From Nematostella vectensis (Eukaryota > Cnidaria > Anthozoa > Actiniaria > Edwardsiidae): a DNA stretch of 60,000 bases. The DNA lies in contig NC_064039.1 of the NCBI RefSeq assembly GCF_932526225.1, positions 11,490,139-11,550,138 of the forward strand, written 5' to 3'. The notes under the pieces were generated by a model. That model saw only the letters and a list, made by a program, of their open reading frames with translations. It did not search any database and was not told the origin of the DNA. Both the position numbers and the translations under genes were made by a program. Shown here one piece after another: positions 1-11,769 of this stretch (positions within the stretch are counted from its first letter, which is position 1; every line of letters begins with the position of its first letter).

Positions 1-1337
1 TTGCATTTTATGAGTGTATTTAACACAAGATAAGAACAATCTTCGCTTTTTTTTGCGTTCGTGTCGATGGCAGTATCTTGCCTATAACTGATAGGAAATC
101 TTGACGCATTGCGTAATAACAATCACAAACGACTACAACGGAATTTGGGTTTAGTTTTACTGGAAGTCAAAGTTTTTCAGACTCTGAGCCACTTCACATA
201 TAGAGGGAATGAAAATAGCAGATTCGATTCAAAGGTAAGCCTCGATGCAACCCTGAAAATGCAAGAGTTTTAATTACAGGTTATAGTACTTATCAGTGAT
301 AAAACAAAGAATAGTTTTGAGTTCGAGTGATCGCGTGGAATAAACCAACATCTTTCCCGCTGACATAAATCTTTATTTCACAATGATCCTTATCCTGAAG
401 CACGCATTGCTTGGTCTTCGTTACGTTATGTTCTTGTCTTCCTAAATACTGGCTTTCTTCACCGGCGAAAACAAGATGAAACACCTACCTCGAGTGTTGG
501 TAGTGAATACTTATGCGTATTATAGTCCTCCAATCAAATCGCTCGCAAGACGATGGCGCTATTTCAAAACAAAAACAAACGCTTTGGTTATCAATGGTCT
601 GCGCCCTCAGGCTTTTATACGGCAAACTTCCTCCGTCCTCGGTATTTAACCCTTACTTAAATGGTCTTTTTTTATGCTCGCATGGTTCTATATTCCGAAA
701 TCACTAGCACAAAGTACAATTCTAATGGTCCGATGTTTTGCAATCCCATTCCATAATAGGCACATTCAATCAACTCTACATCAACTTTTATTGCGTTACC
801 TGCACACTATAGAAATCAATATTTTAAGGGTATTTTACTAATTTCATGACAATATCAGACAAAATTGTCAGGATTCAACTGTCTCAAGACTTTGCCTGTA
901 ACGTGACTGTTCCTCCTTTTTAAGTTTGTACAAAATAGACAAGTAATTTGCAAATAATATATTCTGCTTACAGATCACGTGAAGACAAAAACGCGTGACA
1001 AATTGCCCGAATAGCGATTGTAAACCTGATCAAGCTATTGAAATGCAGCGATTAAATCCACTGTATCAATGATATCTGTATAGATTCTAAGATTATTCTA
1101 TTGACAATACATCAGACAACACTGTCTGAATTCCTTAAGGCCTATAATGAGACCGTTTTGTCTTTCTACCTTCTTGTCTGCTAGTTGTGTACAATGGAAC
1201 CTGTTATACAGGCTCCCAAACAAAATCCCCAAGGGCATCTAGCCGCCAACAGGCCAATGGCTTTTCACCAGGTCATGCCGTGAAAAGCGTAAGCACTGGC
1301 CGCACATTCCTATTGGCTCAAACTGCGTGAATTGTAC
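1..1337. other. 5' flank without recognisable gene
   Basis: Only short, unsupported reading frames are present. A stretch at about 449-600 resembles 21245-21370 in the same orientation (shared segments around the word caccggcgaaa and a run of caaaacaaaa), so it is part of a diverged dispersed repeat. Nothing else is supportable. Confidence 0.6.
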
Positions 1338-1342
1338 AAGGA

Positions 1343-1451
1343 TCACAGCACAAGGAGCATAAAGGCACTCCCTGCAAACACTCACTCACTTGAGGTTATC
1401 TCTTCAGCTGAGGACCTTTGCACCACGTTAGCTGCATTTGCAAGTTGGAAG
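1343..1451 (+). other. Probable non-coding leader exon of decarboxylase copy A
   Basis: About 110 bases match the reverse complement of 49378-49490 upstream of copy B, although the surrounding sequence does not match. The block ends at an identical donor (ttggaag|gtgagg, splice after 1451). No ATG lies inside it. The matching acceptor is 14 bases before the start codon (tttgtcag|gagac, exon from 3643); copy B has an equivalent acceptor. I infer a 5' UTR exon spliced onto the first coding exon. The transcription start is not visible. Confidence 0.6.
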
Positions 1452-3642
1452 GTGAGGTCGACGACTATTCTAAACATCAGTTCTTTCCTTATGCTTGTTT
1501 ATGGAGAACTCATATTTACGCAGCGACTAACGGTCCGGCAGTCCGAAATAGTTTTACGTTCCTCGTTGGATTCGACTATCGAACCTTATCAAGATAATGT
1601 GTTTATCAGCGTTATTTGCCGTAATTTGCCTCAATGGAATGACCGTATTTCCACACATATTAAGTTGATTAAGTATTTTTCTATATTCCAATATGTTGTG
1701 AATTTAAATCTGTTCTGGAACCAGAAGAGAATAACAGATGGAAATTCGATAGGTATTAATAGCTGTGTGAATTATGTTTGCGAAACCAAGATTATTCGGA
1801 TATATTCGGATGGACTACCGAATTTTGCAAAAAAAAAAAAAACATCCTTTTAGGTTCACCCAGCTTCATTATAAGGCCAGTCGTGTTAATAATTTGCTTT
1901 TGTCTTATGCCTGATGCATACAGTAGCAACATAAAACATAACAGCGTTATGTCCAACCGAAAAGAAATGCTCTGTGTTTTTGGCATGACATTGCATTGCA
2001 TTATTGCTAGAATTGTGTGTATTCATTTGAAGTCTAGCTTGTTAGTGGAAGAATTTTGTGGAAAAATGTATTTCCTAGACGTCATGCTTATGTTATTCCA
2101 TTAGTTCACAAGGCTTTAGCACTTTTCTTAAGCTACAAAGTTACAAAAGCCAAGCCATTAGACAACGCACTGTATTTATTAAATCACAAATAGGTTTTTG
2201 TTACAAAGTTACAAAAGCCAAGCCTGGCATTAGACAACGCACTGTATTTATTAAATCACAAATAGGTTTTTGTTATTTCCTATTGCCGAGGGGAAAATCG
2301 AAGAAAGAACGAGCTGACCGCTTGGCATGTACAAGGTCAAGAAATAGCTGATACTCTACACAGAGCGGCCTGTCCTTCTGCGGTCCAGCTGTGCAAGTTA
2401 TTCTTCCTTTTCACACGTGTATTTTTAAAAAACTTTTTTTTGTTTGAACTAGACCTCAAGGGCAAACCGTGTCCGTGCTGCAATTTTATAGTTTTATTAA
2501 CTTTTGTTACCTTTATTAGTAATAGGTTAAATATGTCCCTATGTCTTTAAAACCAAAAGTCCCTTTTAGGACTTATTGCAATAACTATTGACAATAACTA
2601 TTTTTGGCATCAGGAGGTCACACGCAGTGAATATCTCTTTATATACTTTCTTCGATCTTAAAGCATTACCGCGGCCCCTAAGTCAGCCTATTTCTAAGGC
2701 TTATCGTATGATGTTTTTAGGTCTAGTGAGGGGGGGAATTAGATAATTAAGAAACAGTCGATAAAACAGTTTGTTTGGTACTAGATAATCAACCTGTCGC
2801 CTTTTATTTTACTTACACATGGTTTTCCGTTACTATTTTTTTTTTACATAATACGGTGGTATATCCCCGATACCACATCATTTACCAATGATGCTTTCTA
2901 AAGGCTTTTGATTACATGTCTAATAAAATTGTCAAGGTGTCCCATCTTATCTACAATATGATTACTCGGCTTCTCCTAATAACCGCTAGATCACGAAACT
3001 ACTTATCCCTTTCCCAATAACCACAAAATCATGCAACTAAAGCCCCCCCCCCCCCCCTAAAGAAACCTTACACATTTGTTTTCATTGATTCTAAACACTT
3101 ATGCTGAATATTTGATTATATGGAAATGAGTGACACTATCGTAGTCATTAGTCAGTGTTCTCAAGTAAAGGTGAACTAGACCGTGATATGACTAACATTA
3201 GGAATGCTGCTTTAATTTTTCAAGACCGCATCATAAGAGTATAATTGATTGTGAGGTTGTTGTAGCTCCAGGTACAATAGTCCGGTCAATCTACGAAAAT
3301 GTATAGCCGAACCTAAAAGTAATTGCAACACAAACAATTTTATTGTTGAATGACATTTGTTTAATAATTTCATACCCGAATGGGCAATAAAGGAGTCAAA
3401 CCTTCTGCTTGATATTCGACGCTGTGACGTCATTAATGAATCTATGAGAGGATGGCGCATAGTCCGGGAGCAAGTGACTCGAAAAAAATGCTAGTTTACT
3501 TTGAGCTGGTCATTTCCTAATATTTCTTTTATTATTATTTTTTTAAATGTGTGGGCACAGCCCCCACTTCAACCCCCCCCCCCCCCCCCCCACCCTAGCT
3601 ACGCCTTGAATAACGCATGCGTTCGACTCTCGGTTTTGTCAG
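1452..3642 (+). other. Leader intron of copy A, repeat-containing
   Basis: This 2.2 kb interval between the leader exon and the first coding exon has no supported gene. It contains a poly-A run near 1829, a tandem duplication at 2134-2274, and long C runs near 3043-3057 and 3571-3590. The corresponding copy B intron (48709-49377) is only about 0.67 kb. Confidence 0.5.
2134..2274. repeat. Two-unit tandem duplication (~70 bp)
   Basis: Units at 2134-2201 and 2202-2274 are almost identical (tacaaagttacaaaagccaa at each start). The second carries a 5-base insertion (ctggc). This looks like a recent local duplication. Confidence 0.9.
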
Positions 3643-3656
3643 GAGACATTACCAAG

Positions 3657-6600
3657 ATGAAGACTCGCTCCAAGTGCAATATGTACAGCCATAAGAAACA
3701 CCCAAACTTCGGTCGCGATGATGCAAATAAAGACAAACCCTGGGCTAAGACAGGAGCGTATTTCCTCGGGCCAAACGCCGAGAACGGGGACGTTTTTAAG
3801 CGCCAAGTGGTTGAGGCCATCGATGGGCACATCAAGTTTAGAGAACAGTAAGTTTTTTTTACAAATTAATCCTAACGGTAAAATAGAACACTCAATAGTG
3901 ATACACTTGATTACGAAATGAAAGAAAAAAAAATAAAAAAACGCCACGACATCCTTACGGTCGTTGATTTAAATATAGCAAAAGGGTCAACTGGTTTTAT
4001 ATTTAAATGAATTGGGTAAAATATCAGATAACAGTTAGTTCTGGTTCGGGTGGTTTCGGGCAGGATGAACAGTTTGTTTTCTAAGGTTATTGGGTTGTTA
4101 GTCGATCCTTAACCTTACTTTTTCATCATGCATGGAATAACAAAAACAGACGACTTACACTGTGACGTCACTTGACGTTTTGAGTGGCAAATTCAAGGCA
4201 AAATAACAAAGAAGTGGCTGTGTAAGTCACGCCAGTGAGCGATGAAACAATAAACCTTTCAACGAAATCAAACCATTTTGACAAATACATTTGCTCTTAG
4301 TTATTTTGCCGTGAGCGCGCGAGGAGTTTGCCACCCAAAAAGTCACGTAATTTCTTAGCGCGCCTATTCTGGTCGAATATCACACTTATTAGGTAACGAT
4401 TCTACGATCTTTGAAATCTAATTTCTTGTTGTGGATTCAGCTCTCTATTTATTGTCTGTATCTATAGCTACTTTCCTCAAGATCCGGACTTTATCACGGA
4501 CGAGATGAAGGACGCGCCATCTTACCGGGAGACAATCCGTAAGATGTCCAAAGAAATCAACAACATGCATGGCGAGCTACAGAAGTCAGTCCCATTCTTC
4601 TCCTCCAGATACAAGGTGGATATCTGTGGTTTAGGCATGCCGTGATTACTTATGGGGTTTGGTACTGAATTACTCATTTCTGGATGTCCGAACGATAATT
4701 CGGTGATCATAACCGCATATTTACAATGTATATTTAAAAGTACTACCAGTGTATATTCCTCCGTATTAAGAAAAGACGTGCATCTACACGAAGCGTATTC
4801 AAATCGTATTTGCCTTCCACACGAAAACGCTGTAATCTCAGTCCTTGGAGGTCCAAGATCGCCAAGTTGTCCCCCCGTCCCCCCTCTCTCTCAAAGGCCC
4901 TGTAACCTGTGGCTTGTATTTCTTGTCAGGGTCACGTGACATGGGACACCCTGATGGCTGCTAACCTTGGGTACATGGTAGCCCTCATGTACAATCAGAA
5001 CAACTGCGCCGCAGAGGCAAGCACCGTCACCACCAAGTTCGAGGTGGGAGTTGGGCGTGACCTCTGTACCATGATCGACTTCGACCCGGACAAGGTGAGG
5101 ATTTCTTATCCAGGCCGTGGCAATGGGTCTGGTAGTTCTTTCTATTCCAGGCAAAGGGTCATATATCCCTCTATTCCAGGCAATAAGTCATCTATCCCTT
5201 TCAATGGCTTATATTTCTTTCTGTTTCAGGCAATGGGTCATATTGTTGCTGGTGGCAGCGTAGCTAATATAGAAGGCATGTGGGCGGCTCGTAATGTCAA
5301 ATTTTATCCACTTGGCTTGTGCGATGCCATCAGGAATGAAGAGGTTCTAGCTAAAGCTAAGGGCTACAAGGTCTTCCTACCACACAGGAACGTGTACGTG
5401 GCCATTACGGACTGTACTACCTGGGAGCTGCTTAACCTTGACGTGGACATCATTGTTGAGATGCCCGATAAGGTGAAGGAGAAATGAAATATTGCGGAAT
5501 TTTAGATCCAACGAATTTAGTCGTTTGTGTCGAGAGAAATGAGTGTTTAATTAGAACAATGATGACTCTGAGATTGTTTCATGGGTAGAACCACGAGAGG
5601 GGACTTACCCAATGCGTTATTACAAGCATTCAATGCAGACGAACACTATCATAATAATTTGCACGAGACCTTTGGCTTGTTTGTTGATTTTAAAGGCAAG
5701 GTTTTGTTCTGAAAAACAACTCTTATTTATTATTTAGTCGTAGTAATAAGGACTGCCAAATCAAGCGCGAAAGCTGAATAAAAATATTTCAGTTGGTTTT
5801 CCTTCATGCGTAGCATAACATAGTCCGACATCCAGGGTACCATATCTCCCAAGGGTAACGGGCTTTTGAAGATCACTAATATTACAAAACTGTTCTAGGT
5901 GTCCGCTATGTGTGGCATGACGTCATCCGATCTTCTGGGGGTGATGGCGAACTATGGGTACGATGCCATAGGTATCCAGAACTTCTGCGCACGCCATGGC
6001 TTGAAGCAGAACCCGTGTGTACTGGCGCCAACCACAGCCCACGTGTCTCTCTACAAAGGCTGCACCATACTCGGCATGGGGAAGGGCAACCTGATCACTA
6101 TACCCGTGGATGATAACGCGCGGATGTGTGTCAAAGGTGTGCACGGTGCGTGGGAAGCACCCTTTCTTCAAAGCCTGTGGATCGGAACTGTGTGACGCAC
6201 GTTTACTTGGGCTATGAAACCTCGTTCAAAAAATGGCAATAGCAAACGCCGTTTTTTTGTACCGTCCCGTTACATGTTACATGTACCTTACGTTACGTTA
6301 TATGTACCGTTCAAAATGCATGAAATAATCCACTTGGTACCTTTTCACTGCAGCAAATCCGCGCGAATGTCAATTTGCCTTTATATAACGCCATTTGAGT
6401 TATTGTTATTTAGTTATTATTATATATAGCGAAGATAATTTCTTAAATCAATTACTATTGTCAAGGGCTCCGCGACTTGCTGGAAGACAAGCTGGCCAAC
6501 AAGATCCCTGTAGTGAGTGTCATCGCCATCATGGGCACGACCGAAGAGAGTGCTGTGGACCCCCTGACTGACATCCTAGAGCTTCGTAATGAGATGCGCA

Positions 6601-9600
6601 GACGGGTAGGTAAAGGGTCACGACACTACTACGCATTATTACATACCTCTTCGTTATACGCCTTAACGTAAAACTTATTTTCTGTAGGGTCATGATAAAT
6701 ATCAATGTCGATTGTCTCGATGATCACGATAGTTATAAATTGTCCTCGTATAATTTTGTCAACATTGGCCTAGCTTGGGAGGGAGGGGGAGGGACTTTTA
6801 TACCAAAAAAATGTATGTTGCTTTGACCAAGCCAAGTTAACATCGTCCACAGGGCTTGAACTTTATGATCCATGCAGACGGGGCTTGGGGAGGTTACTTC
6901 TGCACAATGCTGCGTACCCCACCAAAACCAGAAGACGACGGCGGAGAAAATCCGGAATGGTTCGTTCCAGAGATGCATCTCAGTAACTACACCACCAAGC
7001 AGCTCTCTGCAATTCCACACGTAGATACGATCACGATTGATCCACATAAAAGCGGCTTCTGTCCCTATCCCGGCGGAGCGATCTGCTACCGCGACAAACG
7101 CATCAACAACTTCTTGGGCATCACCAACCAAGTGGTGTACTACCATGGATCGCTGAACCTTGGGGATGTGGGAATTGAGGGATCCAAGCCTGGCGCTGTG
7201 GCGGCGGGAATCTCCATGGCTCACAGGGTGAGTGCCACGAACTTGGAAAACGTAAGGTACTAGGGCATAAGCTTTTAGTGGATCATGGTTTACTGGACAT
7301 ACCATTAGTTAGCAATTCTGATTACATCAGCACTTCCATTGGATTCAAACCTATGCCCCGATTCGAGTTGTTGATTAACGGTGTAGAAGCCATCATACTG
7401 AGGCTATACTCTTCTGCATATCTCCAGGTTGTAGGCCTGCATAAGAACGGCTACGGTCGTATCTTGGCTGAGTGCACATTCACCTCCAAGCTGTTGTACT
7501 GCCTGTGGACCTGCCTGGGACAGGACGATGACCCCTTCTTTGTGGTACCCACCAAACCATTACCACCAGACCGCACCCGAGAGGAGCACATCAAGTTCAT
7601 GAGGGCCCGTATTCTAAACAGGCCTAACGAGGAGCTTGCTCAGGTAGGGACACGAGGACCAGTATTCTGAAATGGCCTAGCAAGGAACTCGCTCAGGTTC
7701 ACACATAGGGTCCCGTATTCTGAAATGGCCTAACAAGGAATTCAGGTAGGAACACACTAAGACCTGTATTCTGAAAAGAAGGACATGCCTACTAAACAGG
7801 GCTGTTAAAAAAAGCGACAGAGCGTAACCGCCATGTTGGTGTTCCGTATTCATAGGATGCTGAAGCCATGGAATACCTTCGCGAGATTGGCCCCGATACC
7901 ATGATTCCTTGCTTCTCCTTCAACCTGAAGAACAACTCGGACGTGAATTTGTGCAATGACCTGGTACAGGCGGTTTTCAAGGATCTGTGTATGAGTGATG
8001 ATCGTGTGTCTTCGTATCGCTTCCCCATGCTGGTCACAGCGTCGACTCACCCACATCACAACCACAGCATCTCTCTCAGAGAGTTCAAGAAACGCCTCGG
8101 AGTGAGTATAGGAGATTATAGAGTAATAGGATTGGACATGGATTTCCAGTTATGATTGGCCGTTTACGTATGGTGTGTTCTCAAGCGCCACCCCGACAGA
8201 TAAAACTATTTTTTCCCCCAATCTACCAATCATATAACCAAGAAGAAACAGCCTCTGGACTCGAGAGTAAAGTTGTGATTTCTCCCTGCAGCTCGACCCG
8301 TATGACACGACAGGAGTCAAGTACATCATCACTACGTGCATGGATCCGTGGGCGACCTCCATCGACTTCGTGGATGATCTGGGCGCCATCATGAGGAACG
8401 CCATTCTTAATGCCATTGGAACGGTATACATTATACCTTAGTGTCGTGCATTGTAGTAAATATATATATTATATTATATTATATTATATTATATTATATT
8501 ATATTATATTATATTATATTATATTATATTATATTATATTATATTATATTATATTATATTATATTATATTATATTATGGATTGTACTATACCTTACCAAT
8601 AGCATGCATTGTAGGATGGATTGAATTTCTTGTGATTCATTCACAATTTACATATTCCCCAGAAAAAAATGTTCAAATATTTCAATGAGATTTATAGGTG
8701 ACAGACCCGAACGTCCACCATGACTTCATCACCACTGGTCAGCTGACAGGCGACAAAAAGAACAAGCACATGATTTGCTACTACGCAGGTCAGTTTCCGG
8801 CGGTTTCGCACCAGTACTGCGCTGCTTTCAAGATCCAGTTCTTCAACTCAGCCGAGGGGGAGGCTGTGGCAGACGCGGCCGCTAAGCATACTGAGCCGCT
8901 GACCCTTCGTAGCGTGGAACAAGAACGTCTCCATGATCTTCTGTTGTACGACTTTGACGAAGGGGACAGTGGCAGACATGAACCAGAAGTCAAGGTACTG
9001 CAAGTCTTAGGGCGCGTTCTTTTACTCGTGATTTCGGAATGGAATGAAGGCCATCCCACCTGTAGCAGAATGACTCGCATGTCATTCTGAACATTCTCTA
9101 CCAACCATTCCCATTCCAGAATGATAGAAAAAAGCGCGCCCTTAACATTTAATTATTCTTCACTCAGTCGGTCACTTTCAGTGATTGTAGTGAATGATCC
9201 ATGACAGGATTGTGGGGAAAATGTCATTTCATTCGCCACTCTTGCATTCTAGCTTGTCAGACCTTAGGATGGATGTATCTGCATGTAATCCTTTTTACTT
9301 TTCCTAACCAGTAAGATTTCCTCTCCAAAAAGTACCGTAAATGAACGCCCCCTCACTAAAGAACGCCTCCTATCTAGGCTAACAAGTTTGTAACGAACGC
9401 CCCTCTCTAATAAACGCCCCCCTCTATTTAACGTCCCCTCGGACCATCGAAATTTAATAAACGCCCCGATATCAGGAATTTAGCCTTCGTAGCCGTTACG
9501 TATTAGCCACGAGTTCAACCTTCTAAATAAGCCTTTACATACAAGTCACGCGGAGTTAACATAAAAGTATACTCTGCATTGTCCATGTGTAGGTTGACTG

Positions 9601-10228
9601 CTACTACGGCTTGCCAACGGAGGGGAAGGCGCCGTTTATGCGGACGACGGTCAGGGTGGTAGACGTGGCCAGATTTGATCACTTCGATCATACGGTTAAG
9701 GAATATCCAGAATCAAGCAGATACTTCATGTATGGCTCAGCTGACAAGGCTTTCCTAATGCACATCCCGACCATACAGCCGGACTTCCTGCAGGTACTAT
9801 CAAATGCTATGTATCTGCTCTTCCTCAAATCGGCATCTTTATAGATCTGGTTGCTCCTGATTCTAGTTTGTCGAAGTTATTAATTCATCAGTTTTTCTTG
9901 TTGCCAAATACGTATAGTTTGAGTTAATACGTATTGTTTGAGCCATAAACTATTATAATCATTATCACCGCTTTTCTGCGAATACCAGCTTGTCGAGTTG
10001 AGCGCTGTACCGGAGGGCGTGTCCCCCCTGATCCTGCAACACGGCGCTGAGATCGAAATGCCATTTCCTGGGACCCCCCAGACGTCTGGCAAGGCGATCG
10101 TGGACCCATTGGACAAGTCACAGTACGAAGTGAGAGTGGAAATCGAAGGAGGAGCCGAGATAAGAACCAAGATCGATATTGCTAAGAAGATCTGGTTTGA
10201 CGGAAGTGTCGTTAACGGAATAGCTTGA
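3657..10228 (+). CDS. PLP-dependent group II decarboxylase, bacterial-tyrosine-decarboxylase-like, copy A
   Basis: Thirteen coding exons with GT-AG borders: 3657-3847, 4468-4615, 4930-5094, 5230-5472, 5899-6136, 6466-6605, 6853-7227, 7428-7643, 7856-8101, 8292-8423, 8698-8994, 9593-9793, 9989-10228. They join in frame to 943 residues; ten of twelve introns are phase 0. The layout follows bacterial tyrosine decarboxylases (about 620 residues): an N-terminal AENGDVFK/YFPQD region, GHVTWDTL (H115), GHIVAGGSVANIEG (171-184), PLP-stacking H297, HADGAWGG with D384, and DPHK with Schiff-base K441. Known family chemistry is removal of the alpha-carboxyl of an aromatic or acidic L-amino acid to give an amine; the actual substrate is unknown. 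Residues ~699-943 (exons 11-13) form an extension absent from the bacterial enzymes that I do not recognise. No signal peptide is evident, so it is probably cytosolic. The start is the first ATG after a conserved splice acceptor. All motifs are intact. Confidence 0.9.
4168..4350. mobile_element. MITE-like inverted-repeat element in copy A, between coding exons 1 and 2
   Basis: The ends are imperfect inverted repeats of about 40-50 bases. The left side has gagtggcaaattc followed by ggcaaaataac; the reverse complement of the right side has gggtggcaaactcc, a 10-base GC insert, and ggcaaaataac. It has no coding capacity and no counterpart in the equivalent copy B intron. The family is not recognised. 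Confidence 0.6.
5095..5229 (+). repeat. Intron 3 of copy A: short array copying the exon 4 splice acceptor
   Basis: The intron contains three to four degenerate copies of a unit with the pattern tctattccag|gcaatgggtca. That is the same arrangement as the real exon 4 acceptor (ctgtttcag|gcaatgggtcat at 5230). Copies start near 5110, 5150 and 5180. The copy B intron has a much longer version. Confidence 0.8.
7611..7790 (+). repeat. 53-bp tandem repeat spanning the exon 8 end and its donor site
   Basis: Units start at 7611 (inside exon 8), 7664, 7717 and 7768. Each copies the exon end (attctgaaatggcctaacaa...ctcaggta) with the donor site, so copies of the exon-8 splice junction, mostly degenerate, follow the real one (after 7643). 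The phase between the first three units is exactly 53 bases. Confidence 0.9.
8466..8577. repeat. (ATATT)n pentanucleotide microsatellite in intron 10 of copy A
   Basis: About 22 near-perfect repeats of ATATT lie between exon 10 and exon 11. Copy C keeps only a short remnant near 59515-59535; copy B has none at the same position. Confidence 0.97.
9007..9145. mobile_element. Small TIR element (MITE) in intron 11 of copy A
   Basis: Terminal inverted repeats start tagggcgcgtt at the left and, read inward on the other strand, taagggcgcgct at the right. They extend about 40 bases with mismatches (ending ggaatggaatg / ggaatgggaatg). A cttta-like target word (ctta) flanks both sides. The element is shared with copy C (58945-59083) and absent at the same site of copy B. 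Confidence 0.75.
9336..9475. repeat. Degenerate GGGGCGTTTATTA repeat block, intron 11 of copy A
   Basis: Several short units of the type aa(t/c)aaacgcccc(c), spaced 20-30 bases, make a repetitive block. The same block occurs in copies B (38545-38680) and C (58614-58765). A and C share an extra unit (aacgtcccctcgg side) that B lacks. Confidence 0.8.
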
Positions 10229-10514
10229 AAAGGCGAGTCTAGAGATTTGGTCCTTCGTGTCCTTTACTTTTGCCTAAGGAGGCAAGGCCACACGAAAAGA
10301 AAAGGGTTGTTCTAGTCAATTAAATTGAAATCTTATTCTGCTTCCTTCTACTTTTGGCTTTATATGAAGGCCGTGTGTACAAAATTCACCAAGTGGTCTA
10401 TTTCAAATGCTACACTCTGACTGGCTATGCGCGTTTGCAATCTTTTCCAGATTCGTCGCAATGATGACAAGACTGCCCCGGCTGATAAGAGCAATGAAAG
10501 ATGTAAACTCGAGC

Positions 10515-10520
10515 AATAAA
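10515..10520 (+). terminator. Polyadenylation signal of copy A
   Basis: AATAAA lies 287 bases past the stop codon. It is conserved at the same relative position in copies B and C (reverse complements at 37519-37524 and 57562-57567). Confidence 0.75.
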
Positions 10521-10529
10521 TGTCCTGTA

Positions 10530-11765
10530 GCATGAATGAACTGGTGTTTTTATATGAATTCATATTCAAGGGGGAATTTATTGATTTTCAAATAGATCAA
10601 ACAAAAACAAAGTTATGTCATCATAACATAGCTGTGGTCAGTTTACGTAGATTAATCTCGAATTCAGAAAGGGAGGGATATGTTACTTGCGGATAAACAT
10701 CACACAGGAAGTCGTAAAGTCCAAAATTTGATTCCCCAAAGTTAAAAATTTCCAACCCCTCCCAAAAAACTGACCCTTAATTACAAACCAAAACTGAACT
10801 TTTGTTAACATCGGAATAAATCTAGACGCGACTACAAAACTGGGAATAGATCGTCCCTTATACACCATCCTACAATGTTTCACAGATAAAGAAAAAGTCA
10901 TGCTCGATTTCCATTGAACGATATCGGAAAGAAGGTGTGTACTTGCCAAACAAGCCCCGAAGGTGCATTGCTTGGGCTAGCAGATCACGCACCAGTAGCG
11001 TTTGATGAATAACGAAGCCAAAGGCAACCCATGATTCTGCTGGATTCTTTTAACATGGAGTACGAGCTATTTAAAGCCAGAAAGGTTTCGCGTTCTTAAT
11101 CATAGGTGACGGAAAACGAAAACAAGAAATTAACACATGGGATTTTTTTTCTGCATGATACATTTTATTCATGTATCGGTCTCGTGACCAAATATTTGCA
11201 TGATACATTTGATTCATATATCGGTTTTGTGACCAAAAAATTTGTAGTTTTAGTTTTTATGATATGTAGATAACTTCACTTAACTTAGGCCTCATCATCC
11301 CTGGTCGGACGTAAGGCCAGTGACAGAGAAAAAAAATGGCAAGTTTTCCCAACATAAGGTCTGGTTAACTTCGGTAAGCTTGAATTTATGCATAGAGGTT
11401 CCTTGTGTTATGTAAATCAGCATATCAAAAAGTGCTTTTTTTCAAATGGATTCGTCTTCGAGATATGAGGCTTGAAGTGCAATTTTCAAATGTTCAAAGA
11501 ATGAATTCGGGCTCTGATCAGAAATAAAGCCAACTTTGCTAGCTAATATCTAAATTTCATATCTTCCAAGTTTCTTTAAAATTTAAAATTAAGCTTTTGG
11601 TAGGAGGAACTCCTTGTATGCGGAATCTTGAGCTTATATATTGAGAATTGGAAAAATTTGGTATCCGCTGTTGATCCATGAGGAGGACATGATCAAGCCA
11701 TTTCAAGCGCCGGTATCCGATCTGTAAAGCTCCTCATTTGAGATGACGGTCGTTTTGGCAATGTT
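10530..11765. other. Non-coding 3' flank, duplicated in arm B and partly next to copy C
   Basis: No supported gene. The interval matches the reverse complement of 36250-37510. The gene-proximal part, up to about 10880, also matches 57133-57560 downstream of copy C. Confidence 0.6.
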
Positions 11766-11769
11766 GTTT

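Noticed and set aside
1332-1853. 173-residue frame at the leader exon
   Set aside because: It has no ATG start, runs across the predicted donor at 1451, and has no counterpart in copy B beyond the leader exon.
8410-8688. Open frame across the ATATT microsatellite
   Set aside because: It is a repeat translation (YYIIL repeats) lying inside intron 10 of the decarboxylase.
3657-10228. Bacterial contamination as the source of the tyrosine-decarboxylase-like gene
   Set aside because: Twelve introns with GT-AG borders, animal retroelements alongside, and conserved poly-A signals show a eukaryotic gene.
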